Shown here: piece by piece, positions 34,001 to 48,400 of the stretch
Layout of the letters: each line of letters opens with the position of its first letter
How positions within the stretch are numbered: the first letter of the stretch is position 1
Assembly: GCA_024195265.1 (NCBI GenBank)
Contig: JAJLRJ010000011.1
Span: forward strand, 26,644,792-26,708,791
Source of the DNA: Dendrophyllia cribrosa
Taxonomy: Eukaryota; Cnidaria; Anthozoa; Scleractinia; Dendrophylliidae
Direction: 5' to 3'
Length of the DNA stretch: 64,000 nt
Translations under genes and position numbers: made by a program
The notes under the pieces: model-generated
Seen by the model: only the letters and a program-made list of their open reading frames with translations
What the model was told of the DNA's origin: nothing
The model's database searches: none

Positions 34001-37000
34001 GGTCACACTTAGATTTCATCCTCATTCCAGATTAATTAGAACCATTACAGAACATGTACTAAAAAGCTTTCATTCGAATGGTCACACTTAGATTTCATCC
34101 TCATTCCAGATTAATTAGAACCATTACAGAACATGTACTAAAAAGCTTTCATTCGAATGGTCACACTTAGATTTCATCCTCATTCCAGATTAATTAGAAC
34201 CATTACAGAACATGTACTAAAAAGCTTTCATTCGAATGGTCACACTTAGATTTCATCCTCATTCCAGATTAATTAGAACCATTACAGAACATGTACTAAA
34301 AAGCTTTCATTCGAATGGTCACACTTAGATTTCATCCTCATTCCAGATTAATTAGAACCATTACAGAACATGTACTAAAAAGCTTTCATTCGAATGGTCA
34401 CACTTAGATTTCATCCTCATTCCAGATTAATTAGAACCATTACAGAACATGTACTAAAAAGCTTTCATTCGAATGGTCACACTTAGATTTCATCCTCATT
34501 CCAGATTAATTAGAACCATTACAGAACATGTACTAAAAAGCTTTCATTCGAATGGTCACACTTAGATTTCATCCTCATTCCAGATTAATTAGAACCATTA
34601 CAGAACATGTACTAAAAAGCTTTCATTCGAATGGTCACACTTAGATTTCATCCTCATTCCAGATTAATTAGAACCATTACAGAACATGTACTAAAAAGCT
34701 TTCATTCGAATGGTCACACTTAGATTTCATCCTCATTCCAGATTAATTAGAACCATTACAGAACATGTACTAAAAAGCTTACAGAACATGTACTAAAAAG
34801 CTTTCATTCGAATGGTCACACTTAGATTTCATCCTCATTCCAGATTAATTAGAACCATTACAGAACATGTACTAAAAAGCTTTCATTCGAATGGTCACAC
34901 TTAGATTTCATCCTCATTCCAGATTAATTAGAACCATTACAGAACATGTACTAAAAAGCTTTCATTCGAATGGTCACACTTAGATTTCATCCTCATTCCA
35001 GATTAATTAGAACCATTACAGAACATGTACTAAAAAGCTTTCATTCGAATGGTCACACTTAGATTTCATCCTCATTCCAGATTAATTAGAACCATTACAG
35101 AACATGTACTAAAAAGCTTTCATTCGAATGGTCACACTTAGATTTCATCCTCATTCCAGATTAATTAGAACCATTACAGAACATGTACTAAAAAGCTTTC
35201 ATTCGAATGGTCACACTTAGATTTCATCCTCATTCCAGATTAATTAGAACCATTACAGAACATGTACTAAAAAGCTTTCATTCGAATGGTCACACTTAGA
35301 TTTCATCCTCATTCCAGATTAATTAGAACCATTACAGAACATGTACTAAAAAGCTTTCATTCGAATGGTCACACTTAGATTTCATCCTCATTCCAGATTA
35401 ATTAGAACCATTACAGAACATGTACTAAAAAGCTTTCATTCGAATGGTCACACTTAGATTTCATCCACAAACCAAATTAGAACACCTTGTACAGCAAATA
35501 CATGTAAACAGCACCACAGGAAAGTACCGCTCAATAGCTTTCATTTGAATGGTTGCACTGTTGGATTTCATCCACAAGCTCAAAAGTTAGAACCACCTTA
35601 TGCAGCATAATAAACAGCACCACAGGAAAGTTACCTGCTCAATGGCTTTTATTTGAAATTTTATTTTCCTTGGGTCAGATTCATTACCATAATCCAAGAC
35701 AAAGGAAAACAAAAATGAAACTGGTTTAATAATTTTGAAACCAAAGAAAAATTTAAACTACAACATGGTATAATTTTATAGCTACTATTGTAAATAATAG
35801 AACAGCACTTTACTATGCCATATCATTCCCTAGTGCAAGTTGATGTTAATTTTTAAATAATAATTAAAACAAATGCATTTCTTTGTTGATTAATTTTTCC
35901 AACAGAATTTAATTTGGCAAGCTCATCACTGGCGGGAAGGAAACTTGTCACCCAGTGCAAAATGTGCCTACTGCAAAAGAACGTGTGGAAGCATGGAATG
36001 TCCAGCAAGCATGAAATGCAGCTGGTGCGGGCAATCGGTGGGTGCCTTGTTAAAAATCTATGCGGGTAGGGAACTTACACCCAGTTTGGGGGGGGGGGGG
36101 GGGGGTGGGGGAGAGTGGACCTCCCTTACTTGGACGTGACCTTTTTTAATAAGCTATTCAGAACAGAGGGGGCGGGAGAAGAGGGGGACCTTTTAGCCAG
36201 AAATTGAAAACTGAACTTCCTGGAAGCTTGTTGCCCTATACAATATTAAAAGCCTTGATGAATTTTCCATGGATTTCTAAAAAATCTGGTCATCCTCAGG
36301 ACGCCCAGACACCCTGCTGGCTAAAAGCTTGGGAGGGTGGCTTTAGAAGCATTTATTTTATTTAAACTATGTCCACCAAACTGCGCGATGCTTTATGAAA
36401 TTTACATGTATCGCAGAAAACACGACAGCAAAGTTCTGTAAAATTCTCCAGTTATTATCAGACAGTACTCAGTTTTGTTTTTAATTGCTGTGCAGGCTCA
36501 CAGTTCATGCCATTTAATGTTGGCAAAAGAGTGTGGATTTGGTTACCTACACAAGCTTGTGTTACCTCCGTACGCTGTTTCAATGCCGAACATCTCCTTG
36601 TGGAGTTCCTGTTCCCAGATGAGAAGCAGAACCGCAACACTGGGTATTTATTTCAATAAATACATGTACATTATAAAATGGGACCTCTTGTATCCATAAA
36701 ATTCAGATTTCTGCCCCCTCCCCCACCCACCCCACCCTTACCATGTCACATAGCAGTAAACTCTGTCTATGATAGACACCCTTTGTCCAGCTGTAACTGT
36801 CTGCCTTAAACATGTGTCCGCCTTAGACATGTGTCCACCTTAGACTTGTGTCCACCTTAGACTTGTGTCCACATTAGACTTGTGTCCGTCTTAGACATGT
36901 GTCTGCCTTAGACATTGTCCACCTTGACTTGCGTCCATCTTAGACATGTGTCCACCTTAGAAATGTGTCCATCTTAGACATGTGCCTGCCTTAGACATAT

Positions 37001-40000
37001 CTGCCCTAGACATGTGCCTGCCTTAGACATGTGTCCGCCATAGACATGTGTCCACCTAATAGATGTATCCACCTTAGATATGTGTCCGCCTTAGACATGT
37101 GTCCACCTTAGACATGTACCACCTTAGACTTGTGCCTGCCTTAGACATGTGTCTGCATTAGAATTGTGCCCACCTTAGACATTTGTCCACCTTAGACATG
37201 TGTCCACCTTAGACATGTGTCCGCCTTAGACATGTGTCCGCCTTAGACATGTGTCCGCCTTAGACATGTGTCCCCTTTGACTTGTGCCCACCTTAGACAT
37301 TTGCCCGCCTTAGACATTTGTCCGCCTTAGACTTGTGCCCGCCTTAGACATGTGTCCACCTTAGACACGTGTCCACCTTAGACTTGTGTCTGCCTTAGAC
37401 ATGTGTCTGACTTAGACATGTGTCCCCCTTTTTCTTGTGTCCACCTTAGACATGTGTCTGCCTTAGACATGTGTCCACCTTGTTCTTGTGCCCGCCTTAG
37501 ACATGTGTCCGCCTTAGACATGTGTCCGCGTTAGACATGTGTCCACCTTAGACATGTGTCCACCTTAGACATGTGTCCATCTTAGACATGTGTCCACCTT
37601 AGACTTTTGTCCACCGTAGACATGTCTGCCTTTGATATGTGTCTGCCTTAGACATGTGTCCACCTTAGACATGTTTCCACCTTAGATATGTGTCTGCCTT
37701 AGACTTGTGCCCACCTTAGATATGTGTCCACCCTAGACATGTGTCCGCCTTAAAGTACACGTGTCCATCTTAGAAATGTGTCCGCCTTAGACATGTGTCC
37801 GCCTTAGACATGTCTCTGCCTAAGTTAAGAGAGTTAATGCAACCTGAAACTCTGTGATGTCAGTACTCAAACAATGGCTGATTCTTTTATCACCTAAGTT
37901 AGACTCTGTCAGACTCAGAGAGGTGTCCACCTTAGAGTGAGTTTACTTGCAGACAAACAAGTGAAATTCGGCTGGTATCAGCTATCCCTGTCTGCCTTAC
38001 AGTGGTGTCCAATTTGTGAGAGTTAACAGTAATGAGCCAAGCAACAGTTTGGACTTTTCACTTTATTCACCATTTTATTTTGCACACAAATGGAAGTTTA
38101 ACACAGTCATAGGTTACATTTGAAATTTTACATCATGCATTTTAAGATTGGTGCTGAAAAGCCCTTTTTAGCCTGGAGCAACAATAAATATGTATGTATG
38201 CTGGTTGTTGGAAAACTGGTTGACACTTCTGCATAGATGTTACAAGAGTGGAACATAGTTATTGTAAGTTGTTTTTGACAGGAGCATGTGATGAAGATGA
38301 TGGGATAGTCCCAGATGTTCCATTGCAGAACACTGATGATAGCAACTCATCATTTGATTCAGGTAGAGTAAGCTGCACCAGAATCTGTCTTTGATAAGCA
38401 TTTGTTTCTCCTTAAGGTGGCTCCAAGTAGTTTTTTTTTGGGTCACACTACCCTTTAATTTTTGAATGTGCTTATACATGATCAATCTTTCTTTTAACTC
38501 AATGAATCTGAATTTGATACCAGATGTTAAAGCTTGGGGTGATGCTCGTTTTATGCTAATCAGCATTTCCATAGCAACGGTAAACAAACATGGCGTAAAA
38601 CAGTTTTTCTTAATTATCTTTTGATTTTGGGGCTACCCGCGACAAGCAAATAAATGTGCTATAATCTACAGAGGGGGGCATTGGGGTTTTCGGTTTTGCT
38701 AATTTTTGAGATCGGTTTTTCGGTTTGTGTCCTCAAAATGTCCGGTTTTTCGGTTTTTGTATCCGTTGCGGTTTTTGGTTTTTCACTTTTTTAACATCTG
38801 GGTTTTGGTTTTTCACTTTTTTGACATCCGGTTTTCAATTTTTATGAATAAGACAAGCGGTTTTTCGGTTCTGGCTTCAGTCGCTTCCTGGTTCAAAAGG
38901 CAGTACAAGTTTTGCCTAATTCTATTGCAATAGCTTTAAAATGAAAGAAGAAAGATGAGCTTATAGAAATCGCTAATAGAGGGTGGCCGCTAATACAGGG
39001 CCATCAGTATAGTGTACAGGCTCGACTGAAGCTATATATTTCGCACTGGTATCAAGGGACAGGGGTGGGGTTTACAAATTTGCCATTTTGATTGATCATT
39101 ATGTTCAGGGATGTAAATAATAGGCAGAAGGCGGAAAAAATATCCGCCTGAAGACTGAGTTTTCTTGATTTTTTCCGCCTGGAAAATTGTGCCTGCTTAT
39201 AACTAACTCTTTCTCTTTTTTTTTTTACCAAATTTTTCCGCCTGTGATGAACAAAAGTCCACCTGTTGGATATCTTAGCTACATCCCTGTATGTTCGGCG
39301 GTTTTTTTCGGTTTCGAGCAATTGTAATTGCGGTTTTTTCAGTTTTCACTGAAATTTTTAGCGGTTTTCCGGTTTCTAATGAGCCCCAATGTCCCATCTC
39401 TACACAGTGTAGCACACTAAATGATTTCGATAAATAAATGGCTGAAACATTTTTAACATGCGTTTTTTTGATGTTTGAAATATAAGGCGTCAAAACATTC
39501 CATAGGTCTCACAAACTATCATTAAATTACCACAAAAAGTTTCCTCAGACTTAAATTATTACTCCCTGCAAATAGCTCTGACTAACTCCTTAGCAATAAA
39601 GAGATCGAGCTTTTCATTCAAATGCAGTTTAAAAAGAGTGAAAACGTTAAGGCTGGTTTACACTTGCAATTTTCCCTGCTATTTTTGTTGCTTTTGTCAC
39701 GGCGATTTTTTTCGCCCACACTCTGCAACTCCAAATCGCAAGTGTAAACGAGATGCAATTTCAGGGCGATAATTGTAGCTGCGATTTCGCAGAGGTTGCA
39801 AACATGTTCGAAACTTGGTGCAATTTTGAAGCGATTTTGAACAAATGACTCTTTACTAGGGCCGGGGTCCCTGTGGGTAGGTTTTGACTGCACTACATGT
39901 AACTAGACGTCGCTGAAAATAAAAATGTCTGAGGGAAATAAAAAGAAGATGGCTTGCTCATCTAAGCATGAGCCTTCAGAGACTGTCATGTTTTGCTTTT

Positions 40001-43000
40001 CCAGTTTGGGTGTTAACTTGTTGACAAGTGCCAAAATTCAGAATTCGGGTCATTTTCAAGTTTTTTCACAAGCTTGTGGAAAGCCCCCTTGGAGTCACTT
40101 TTCGCTAACCACAGTTTGACCCAGATACTTCTCCTTCACAGATTCTTTGCCTCCCCGCACCAAAATCACACTTACTAACAATTGACAATCCCATTCCCGG
40201 AATGACATTTAAAACTAAATAATTGCAAATAACAAAAAAAAACTTTACAACAAAATTGCAACAATTTGTTTACGGTACATTGCCATGTCCGATTAAACTA
40301 TGCATGCTTAGAACAGGAACTACAGCTGCTCCTAATCCTGGCAGCTTCAAAAAATCGCACTGCTTGCAGCCACAAAATCGCCCTAAAATCGCACCGGAAT
40401 TGCATCTAGTTTACACTTGCGATTTGGAGTTGCAGCATGCACGAGAAAATTCTCCGCGACAAATGCGACAAAAATTGCACGGAAAATTGCAAGTGTAAAC
40501 TGGCCTTTACATGTACATTCATACCACCTTCTCACCTCCTCCCTTCTCTCTTATCTCAGTTTGATAATTCACTGGATACCGGTATCTTCTTTTTGGTTAC
40601 TGATAATCATTACAACCCCCAAGGGTGCAAAAAATCAAAATTCAAGAAAAACCCCAAATTTCATTTTGTAAAGTATTGAAAAACAAATGAAACCATGCAA
40701 AAGTACTGCCAAAGAAGTTTCATTTGAATGGTCACACCATAGGATTTCATCAACAGACTCAACAGTTAGAACAAATGATACCATGCAAAAGTACTGCCAA
40801 AGAGGTTTCATTTGAATGGTCACACCATAGGATTTTGTTGACAGACTCAAAAGTTAGAAGATTTTAGAAGTTCTTTTTACAATTTTTGTATCTAACTTTA
40901 CATTCCCATCATAAACACGAAGCAACAAGATTTTTATTTATTTATTTATTTTTATTGCACTATAAAGAGATAAGTACAAATAACAAATATTACATACCCT
41001 GGTATATAGAATCGCCGAAAACAGCTGCGCAATTGCTGTTGGCAATAAAATATTCTACTAACATAATTTAATAAAGTTCACAATGTCCACAGAGCGACAA
41101 TTGAGATTACATTTGATCATTTGTCTCTTCGTTTTTATCACAGGAAAGCAAAGTTAGTTTACTTACAAAACTTGTAAACAGAACTTGTAAAAAAGTTTGT
41201 CTGGTACTCATGGCAAGGCATGTTACACTGTAATCAGAAGGGCATTTCATCGTCATGACGAGCAAATCTGGTTATTAGATTTTTTCTTAGTCATCCGCCG
41301 TAAAGGTTTCTACATCACGATTGCTAGAACTATAGACTGAACCAGAACTGATCACACGTACTATACCACGGCATAGTATCGTTTTTTAAAAGGATACTAC
41401 AGTATGTCGTGATATTCTTTTTGTGATCACACAAAAATGATGTACTCAACCATAAATTCTCATGATTGCCAGAAGTCAAAATTCAAGAAAAATCCCAAAT
41501 TAAATTTTGTAAAATATCCAAAAAAAAAAATGGTACCATGCAAAAGTGCTGCCAAAGAAGTTTCATTTGAATGGTCACACCATAGGATTTCATCAACAGA
41601 CTCAAAAGTTAGAACAAATGGTACCATGCAAAAGTACTGCCAAAGAGGTTTCATTTGAATGGTCACACCATAGGATTTCATCAACAGACTCAAAAGTTAG
41701 AACAAATGGTACCATGCAAAAGTACTGCTGAAGAGGTTCCATTTGAATGGTCACACCATAGGGTTTCATCAACAGACTCAAAAGTTAGAACAAATGGTAT
41801 CATGCAAAAGTACTGCTGAAGAGGTTCCATTTGAATGGTCACACCATAGGATTTCATCAACAGACTCAAAAGTTAGAACAAATGGTACCATGCAAAAGTA
41901 CTGCTGAAGAGGTTCCATTTAAATGGTCACACCATAGGGTTTCATCAACAGACTCAAAAGTTAGAACAAATGGTATCATGCAAAAGTACTGCTGAAGAGG
42001 TTCCATTTGAATGGTCACACCATAGGATTTCATCAACAGTCTCAAAAGTCTCGAAAAATACTATAATAATCTTTTATGTGCAGGCTCAACCTCACCGGGG
42101 TGTAATTATTCAAGTCTCCTTTGTTAGAATGGCACAATGGAATTCAGAGTAGCATTGTGTGTTCGTAAAACTAAATGTGCACTGTATGCGAATTTCCAAG
42201 AAGTTGAAGCATAGCACGTGCAGTTCATGCTGAAAACAAAAGAAATTGGAAAAATCAGGCTTACATCAAGCACCACCCAAACCTGCACTCAGGGCTCGAA
42301 ATTAACACTCGCAAACTCGCAAAATGCGAGTGGTTTTTGGAAGATGCGAGTCAAAAAAATATCCTCTAGCAAACATTTGCGAGTAAGTATTTTTCTAATA
42401 AAATTTGGAGTGAACGTTCTTGGTGTTTAGCCACTTGCCAACGGCTTTACACGGAAGCTGTGCACACTTTATCTGTGCATTCACATTTTGTTGGAATCAG
42501 AAACGTGACAGAAGAGAATGAATTTCACGCTTTGTGAGTTGCTTTTGTTGTAGATGTCTAAAATAACCGCTTTTTTCAAGAGGCCCTCGACCTCTTAAGA
42601 CTACCGGTAACGTGACCGACGCTGACAACGTCTTGCCCGATAACCCCGAGCCGCCAAAGAAACAACAAAACAACAGAACAACGGCAAGGAGGAGCACAAA
42701 ATTAACAGTATACTATTTAAGTATTTTTATCTTATTTTCAGAGTCATCAAAGGCAAAAATGTCTGCAAAAAATAGCTAGTGACCTTACTAGTTTTGCTAG
42801 TAGAAAAAAATCTAACTAGCAAAACTTTGCTAGTGGACTAACAAATTAAGTTCGACCCCTGCGCTTAAAGAGTATTATCAATGGTATTTTTCGAAGTGGC
42901 CTATTCCAAAATTAATGTGTTGAGTGTTGCTAAAATTACTGACTCAGACCTTCAAACTATTTACTCCCAGAGTCAGGAATATAATAATTATGTTAATAAT

Positions 43001-45392
43001 TATAATAATTATAATAATTATTATGGAGACATTGAAATGTTATTGTTATTTTTCTTGTATTAATTTTTGATCTTTGGTCTAAGAGTGATCAGCATCAAAT
43101 TTCTCCTTGTAATATCAGTGCCTTAATTATCAATCAAAAAGGTCATGAGAATGAAAAACATAATGATCACACAAGATGAGTTCTCTTGATATCCAAACAA
43201 TTTCTCCCCACTACTTCTATAGGAAATGTATAGGACTAGAAATGAGAAATGATATTAGGGCTTAAGGGAAAATTATTCAAAGTTGCATTTTTTTTCTTAG
43301 ATAAAACTATTTTGAGGATTTATGATGGCGAGGTAGCAGATCCTAAACTTTGCAAAAACGTCGCAATTCCCAGGACAGCCCAAGCCAGCAACGTTCTTGT
43401 GAGTACAAAAGTAATATTTTACTTTGGAACTCTTTGTATTTGAGTCATGACAAGTGGCAACAAAGGGAAAATACTATTGACGAATATAATAATATGGTCG
43501 GGGGAGCTATAGAGTCCTAAAGAATTGTCTCAAATACTTAAATTTGTGAAATTATGGAATTTGATTAGATATTCGAAAAGAGTGTGATGAAAAAATGCCT
43601 GCTTGTCAAAACTCAGCATCTTATTGCAATTTGGGGGTGAGATATTGGCACTTTTATGCTCCATACAAGCCCTTCTAATTTTGCCTCATTTCCAAACATT
43701 AGGAGCTGCTGATTTTTGGGAAGCATGCACTTTTCGTCATGCTTTTATCGAATATCACAAACTAAGTTTTTGTGATGTCATCACCTCAGGACTTTATGAT
43801 TAAGATTTCAGTTAGGGAAGGTGCAGACCTCTCTTAAGAGTTGAAGCTGCTTCATGTAGAATAAACTGCTTTTGGCATGGGAATCATGGAACAAAAACTC
43901 ATTCCCAAGGGATCCATTTTTTGTAAATGACCGTTTGCCACCCCTAAGGCAACACATTATAAAGTTAAACGTTGCTTAGAAATATTAAAAATACCAAAAA
44001 ATCAAAGCTCAGACACTTATCCCAGCTCTAATATAAATTTTGGGTGCCCCAGCTAAGGGAATAGGCACCTATGAGATTTTCTTGGGAACCCTGTGCTTTC
44101 AATTTCTTGTTTTCTTTTGTCACAATACCTAGTAATACAAGTAATACAATACTATATACAATAGAGCAGTTTTCAATTGAGTGTCGTAAAACCAAAACCA
44201 AAGTAATTACTCTGACCAATCACAGCAGTCGTAAACAATCCAATGAACCAATCAGAGCTCGAAGCAATTACATGTCGCGGGCGCCAAGCGCGGGAAAACG
44301 CGTGCGAGCAAGTCACGATTGGTTTTGGTTTTACTTCTGATTGGTCGAGAAAGTGGCGCGAGATTTTTTAGCCAATCACAAAGCGTAGCAATGCAAAACC
44401 AAAGCAATTGTGTAATTACTTTCGACAGTCAATTGAAAACTGCTCTAATATACACAAGTAATACAATAACATAGGCAATGCACTTGATTTTCCACTACCA
44501 GTGTGAGTTTAATAATTGGTGTAATAAGCTATAAGGGGGAGATGAGATCAACAATGGACTGATAGCGGCTGCCTGAGGCGCCTTCATAAGCTGACGTCCG
44601 ATCTTATTCTCATAAGTGTATGTAAAGCACCATGAGACATTGTGAAATGTGCGCTATATAGAGCGGTTTTCAATTGAGTGTCGTAAAACCGAAACCAAAG
44701 TAATTACTCTGACCAATCACAGTACTCGCAGGAAATCCGATGAACCAATCAGAACTCGAAGCAAATACATGCAGCCGACGCCAAGCGCGGGAAAACGCAT
44801 GCGAGCAAATCACGATTGGTTTTGGTTTTACTTCTGATTGGTTGAAGAAATGGCGCGAGATTTTTTAGCCAATCACAAAGCGTAGCAATGCAAAACCACA
44901 GCAATTACGAAATTACTTTCGATACTCAATTGAAAACTGCTCTAAGTCTCTAATAATTATTAATTCTACTTCGTCATTGGCGCGCGCTATCTCACGTGAC
45001 TTCTCCGCTCCTGACCAATAACTCGTAGAATTACAATCAAACTTCACCTTACAGGTTAGCCTCGTTTAACTTTTAAATTATTATTATTATTCACGATGAC
45101 TTTTAGTATTGCATTTTTTCTTGTGTTTGAACGATCTTATAATTATAAAGACATTTCTTGATATTTTTTTGTCGTCAAAACTTTTAGGAGGAAGCTCTAA
45201 AAAAGTTTCACATCACAGATGATCCCAACAATTATTACCTTGCGAGGGCTGTGGACCAAGGTACGAGATTGAAGTGGATGTATTAATGGGCGATTCATTA
45301 TCATTATTCCTTTTCCCCTACTAGAGGGGGGGGGGGAGGGGGGGGGGGGGGTGTCTTAATAGATAGGGGGACTTATGTAAAACCCTCTCTCT

Positions 45393-45427
<35 letters not shown>

Positions 45428-48400
45428 CCTCTCCCTCTCCCTCTCCCTCTCCCTCTCCCTCTCCCTCTCCCTCTCCCTCTCCCTCTCCCTCTCCCTCTCC
45501 CTCTCCCTCTCCCTCTCCCTCTCCCTCTCCCTCTCCCTCTCCCTCTCCCTCTCCCTCTCCCTCTCCCTCTCCCTCTCCCTCTCCCTCTCCCTCTCCCTCT
45601 CCCTCTCCCTCTCCCTCTCCCTCTCCCTCTCCCTCTCCCTCTCCCTCTCCCTCTCCCTCTCCCTCTCCCTCTCCCTCCCCCTCCCCCTCTCCCTCCCCCT
45701 CCCCCTCCCCCTCCCCCTCCCCCTCCCCCCTCCCCCACGAATTTGTTGACAAAACGCTCTGTAAAGAGCGAGAAGAATAGGACATCACGTCTTTTATAGA
45801 CATTCGACGCACTTAAAATAACTTTAAAACGATCTAAACACTGTTAAAACGCGATAGTTTGATAAAAAATTTCGGTTTTCGAGCCTCTTTAGTCGTCCTC
45901 CATATTAAAGTTCTGTAAAGAGCGTAACGAACGAGCAAGTGACCCGCGCATCGCGCTCGCTATTTGGCAACGCTTTTAACTGAAAACCATGTTCTGCGGA
46001 AAATGTTTTGCCATCGCGCTCTAACCATAGCGAATCTAAAGATTAAAAAAAAAAATCTTGCTGCGCACGAATTTGTTGACAAAATGCTTCGAAAAGAGTG
46101 CGGCTCGCCTTTCATTACAGCACGATTGTTAACTTTATCACACCTTTGTATTTACATCACGCATCAAACCGTGTAATTAATGGCAGTTGAATCTGCCAAG
46201 ACACTAGAGACTAGTATTCCCAAAGCTTATTCTGTTGAGCAAATACAACCGACTGGTTCTGTATATGCAAATAATTATGCAGAGCATCAAGAAACTGGGC
46301 ACTGTAAGTACATGTTGCGAAAGACAATGGCATTCCGGCGATGCCTCGCTACTCCATGACTGGCATCACAAAGTGTCCTGGGAAGGTGCACGCTACTCCA
46401 TGACTGGCATCACAAAGTGTCCTGGAGGGGTGCACGCTACTCTATGAATGGCATCACAAAGTGTCCTGGGGGTGGTACGCTACTCCATGACTGGTATCAC
46501 AAAGTGTCCTGGGGGAGTGCACGCTACTTTATAACTGGCATCACAAAGTGTCCTGGGGGGGGGGGGGGGGGGGGTGGCACGCTACTCCGTGACTTGCATC
46601 ACAAAGTGTCCTGGGGGTGGAACGCCACTCCATGACTGGCATCACAAAGTGTCCTGGGGGGTGCACGCTACTCTATGACTGGCATCACAAAGTGTCCTGG
46701 GGGGTGGTACACTACTCCGTCACTTGCATCACAAAGTGTCCTAGGGGGTTGCACGCTACTCCATGACTGGTATCACAAAGTGTACTGGGGGTGGCACGCC
46801 ACTCCATCTCTGGCATCACAAAGTGTCCTGGGGGTGTACGCTACTCCATGACTGGCATCACAAAATGTCCTGGGGGGTGGAACGCTACTCCATGACTGGC
46901 ATCACCAAGTGTCCTGGGGGTTTGCATGCTACCCCATGACTGGCATCACAAAGTGTCCTAGGGGGTTGCACGCTACTCCATGACTGATATCACAAAGTGT
47001 ACTGGGGGGTGGCACGCCACTCCATGTCTGGCATCACAAAGTGCTCTGGGCGGTGGTACGCTACTCCATGACTGGTATCACAGAGTGTCCTGGGGGTGGA
47101 ATGCCACCCCATGACTGGCATCACAAAGTGTACTGGGGGGTGCCACGCCACTTCATGTCTGGCATCACAAAGTGTCCTGTGTTTTAAACCTCAGTTAATG
47201 TACTCTAGGTCTGAACTACGTTAACCGATCAAGTAAAAGAGCGCGTCTAGATCTGGACTGCAAAACGCTTTGTAAAGAGCATGAAAAACAAAGCGCAACA
47301 TACAAGCGAGTGACCGTTATTCACGCTCGCTATTTGGCAACGCTTTTAACTGAAAACCATGTTCTGCGGAAAATGTTTTTGCCATCGTACTCTGACCATT
47401 GTGAATCTAACGAGTCAAAATGAAAATCTTGCCGCACACGAATTTGTTGACAAAACGCTCTGTAAAGAGTGAGAAGAACAGGACATCACGTCCTTTATAG
47501 ACATTCGACGCACTTAAAATAACTTTAAAATGATCTAAACACTGTTAAAATGCGCTAGGGGGTTGCACGCTACTCCATGACTGATATCACAAAGTGTACT
47601 GGGGGGTGGCACGCCACTCCATGTCTGGCATCACAAAGTGCCCTGGGCGGTGGTACGCTACTCCATGACTGGTATCACAGAGTGTCCTGGGGGTGGAACG
47701 CCACCCCATGACTGGCATCACAAAGTGTACTGGGGGGTGCCACGCCACTTCATGTCTGGCATCACAAAGTGTCCTGGCTGTGGAACGCTACTCCATGACT
47801 GGCATCACAAAGTGTCCTGGGGGGTTGCAACCTACTCCATGACTGGTATCACAAAGTGTACTGGGGGGTGGAACGCTACTCCATGACTGGCATCACCAAG
47901 TGTCCTGGGGGTTTGCACGCTACTCCATGACTGGCATCATAAAGTGTCCTAGGGGGTTTCGCGCTACTCCATGACCGGCATCACAAAGTGTACTGTGGGG
48001 TGGCACGCCACTCCATGTCTAAAAAGTGTAACGAACAAGCGAGTGACCCGCGCATCGCATCGAGGTTGTGTTTTTGCGGCAAACTTTCAAAGAAATTGTG
48101 TGAACCTTTAATGGCAATTATTATTCATACTACATAAAATGTACGGATTTTTCATAAAGGAACTCGCTCAGATCAGAAACATTTTATTTAGAGGTGGTAT
48201 TTCGGTTTTACCCGATCGAGTTCATCGTGTCACGCAATGTGATTTTGTTGAGACAAATAAACTTTGGTGAAGAAAAACAGCTGCAAATTGGCGATTTCTG
48301 GGTACATTTTAATCCCCAAAGTAAAACATCTATTTGAATTTTTCATTTGTGCAAAATTTCTTCCCTGTCGTATTTTTCTGGCCTGGCAAGAACACTGGTG

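Noticed and set aside
28955..35466. CRISPR-like array
   Set aside because: The 79-bp units are directly joined with no variable spacers and lie in a eukaryotic intron between coding exons.
45383..45737. Interstitial telomere
   Set aside because: The unit is CCCTCT, not CCCTAA.
45321..45812. Long minus-strand frames of Gly-Glu and Arg-Gly repeats
   Set aside because: They are translations of the (CCCTCT)n array; the neighbouring frame is just as long and there is no gene context.
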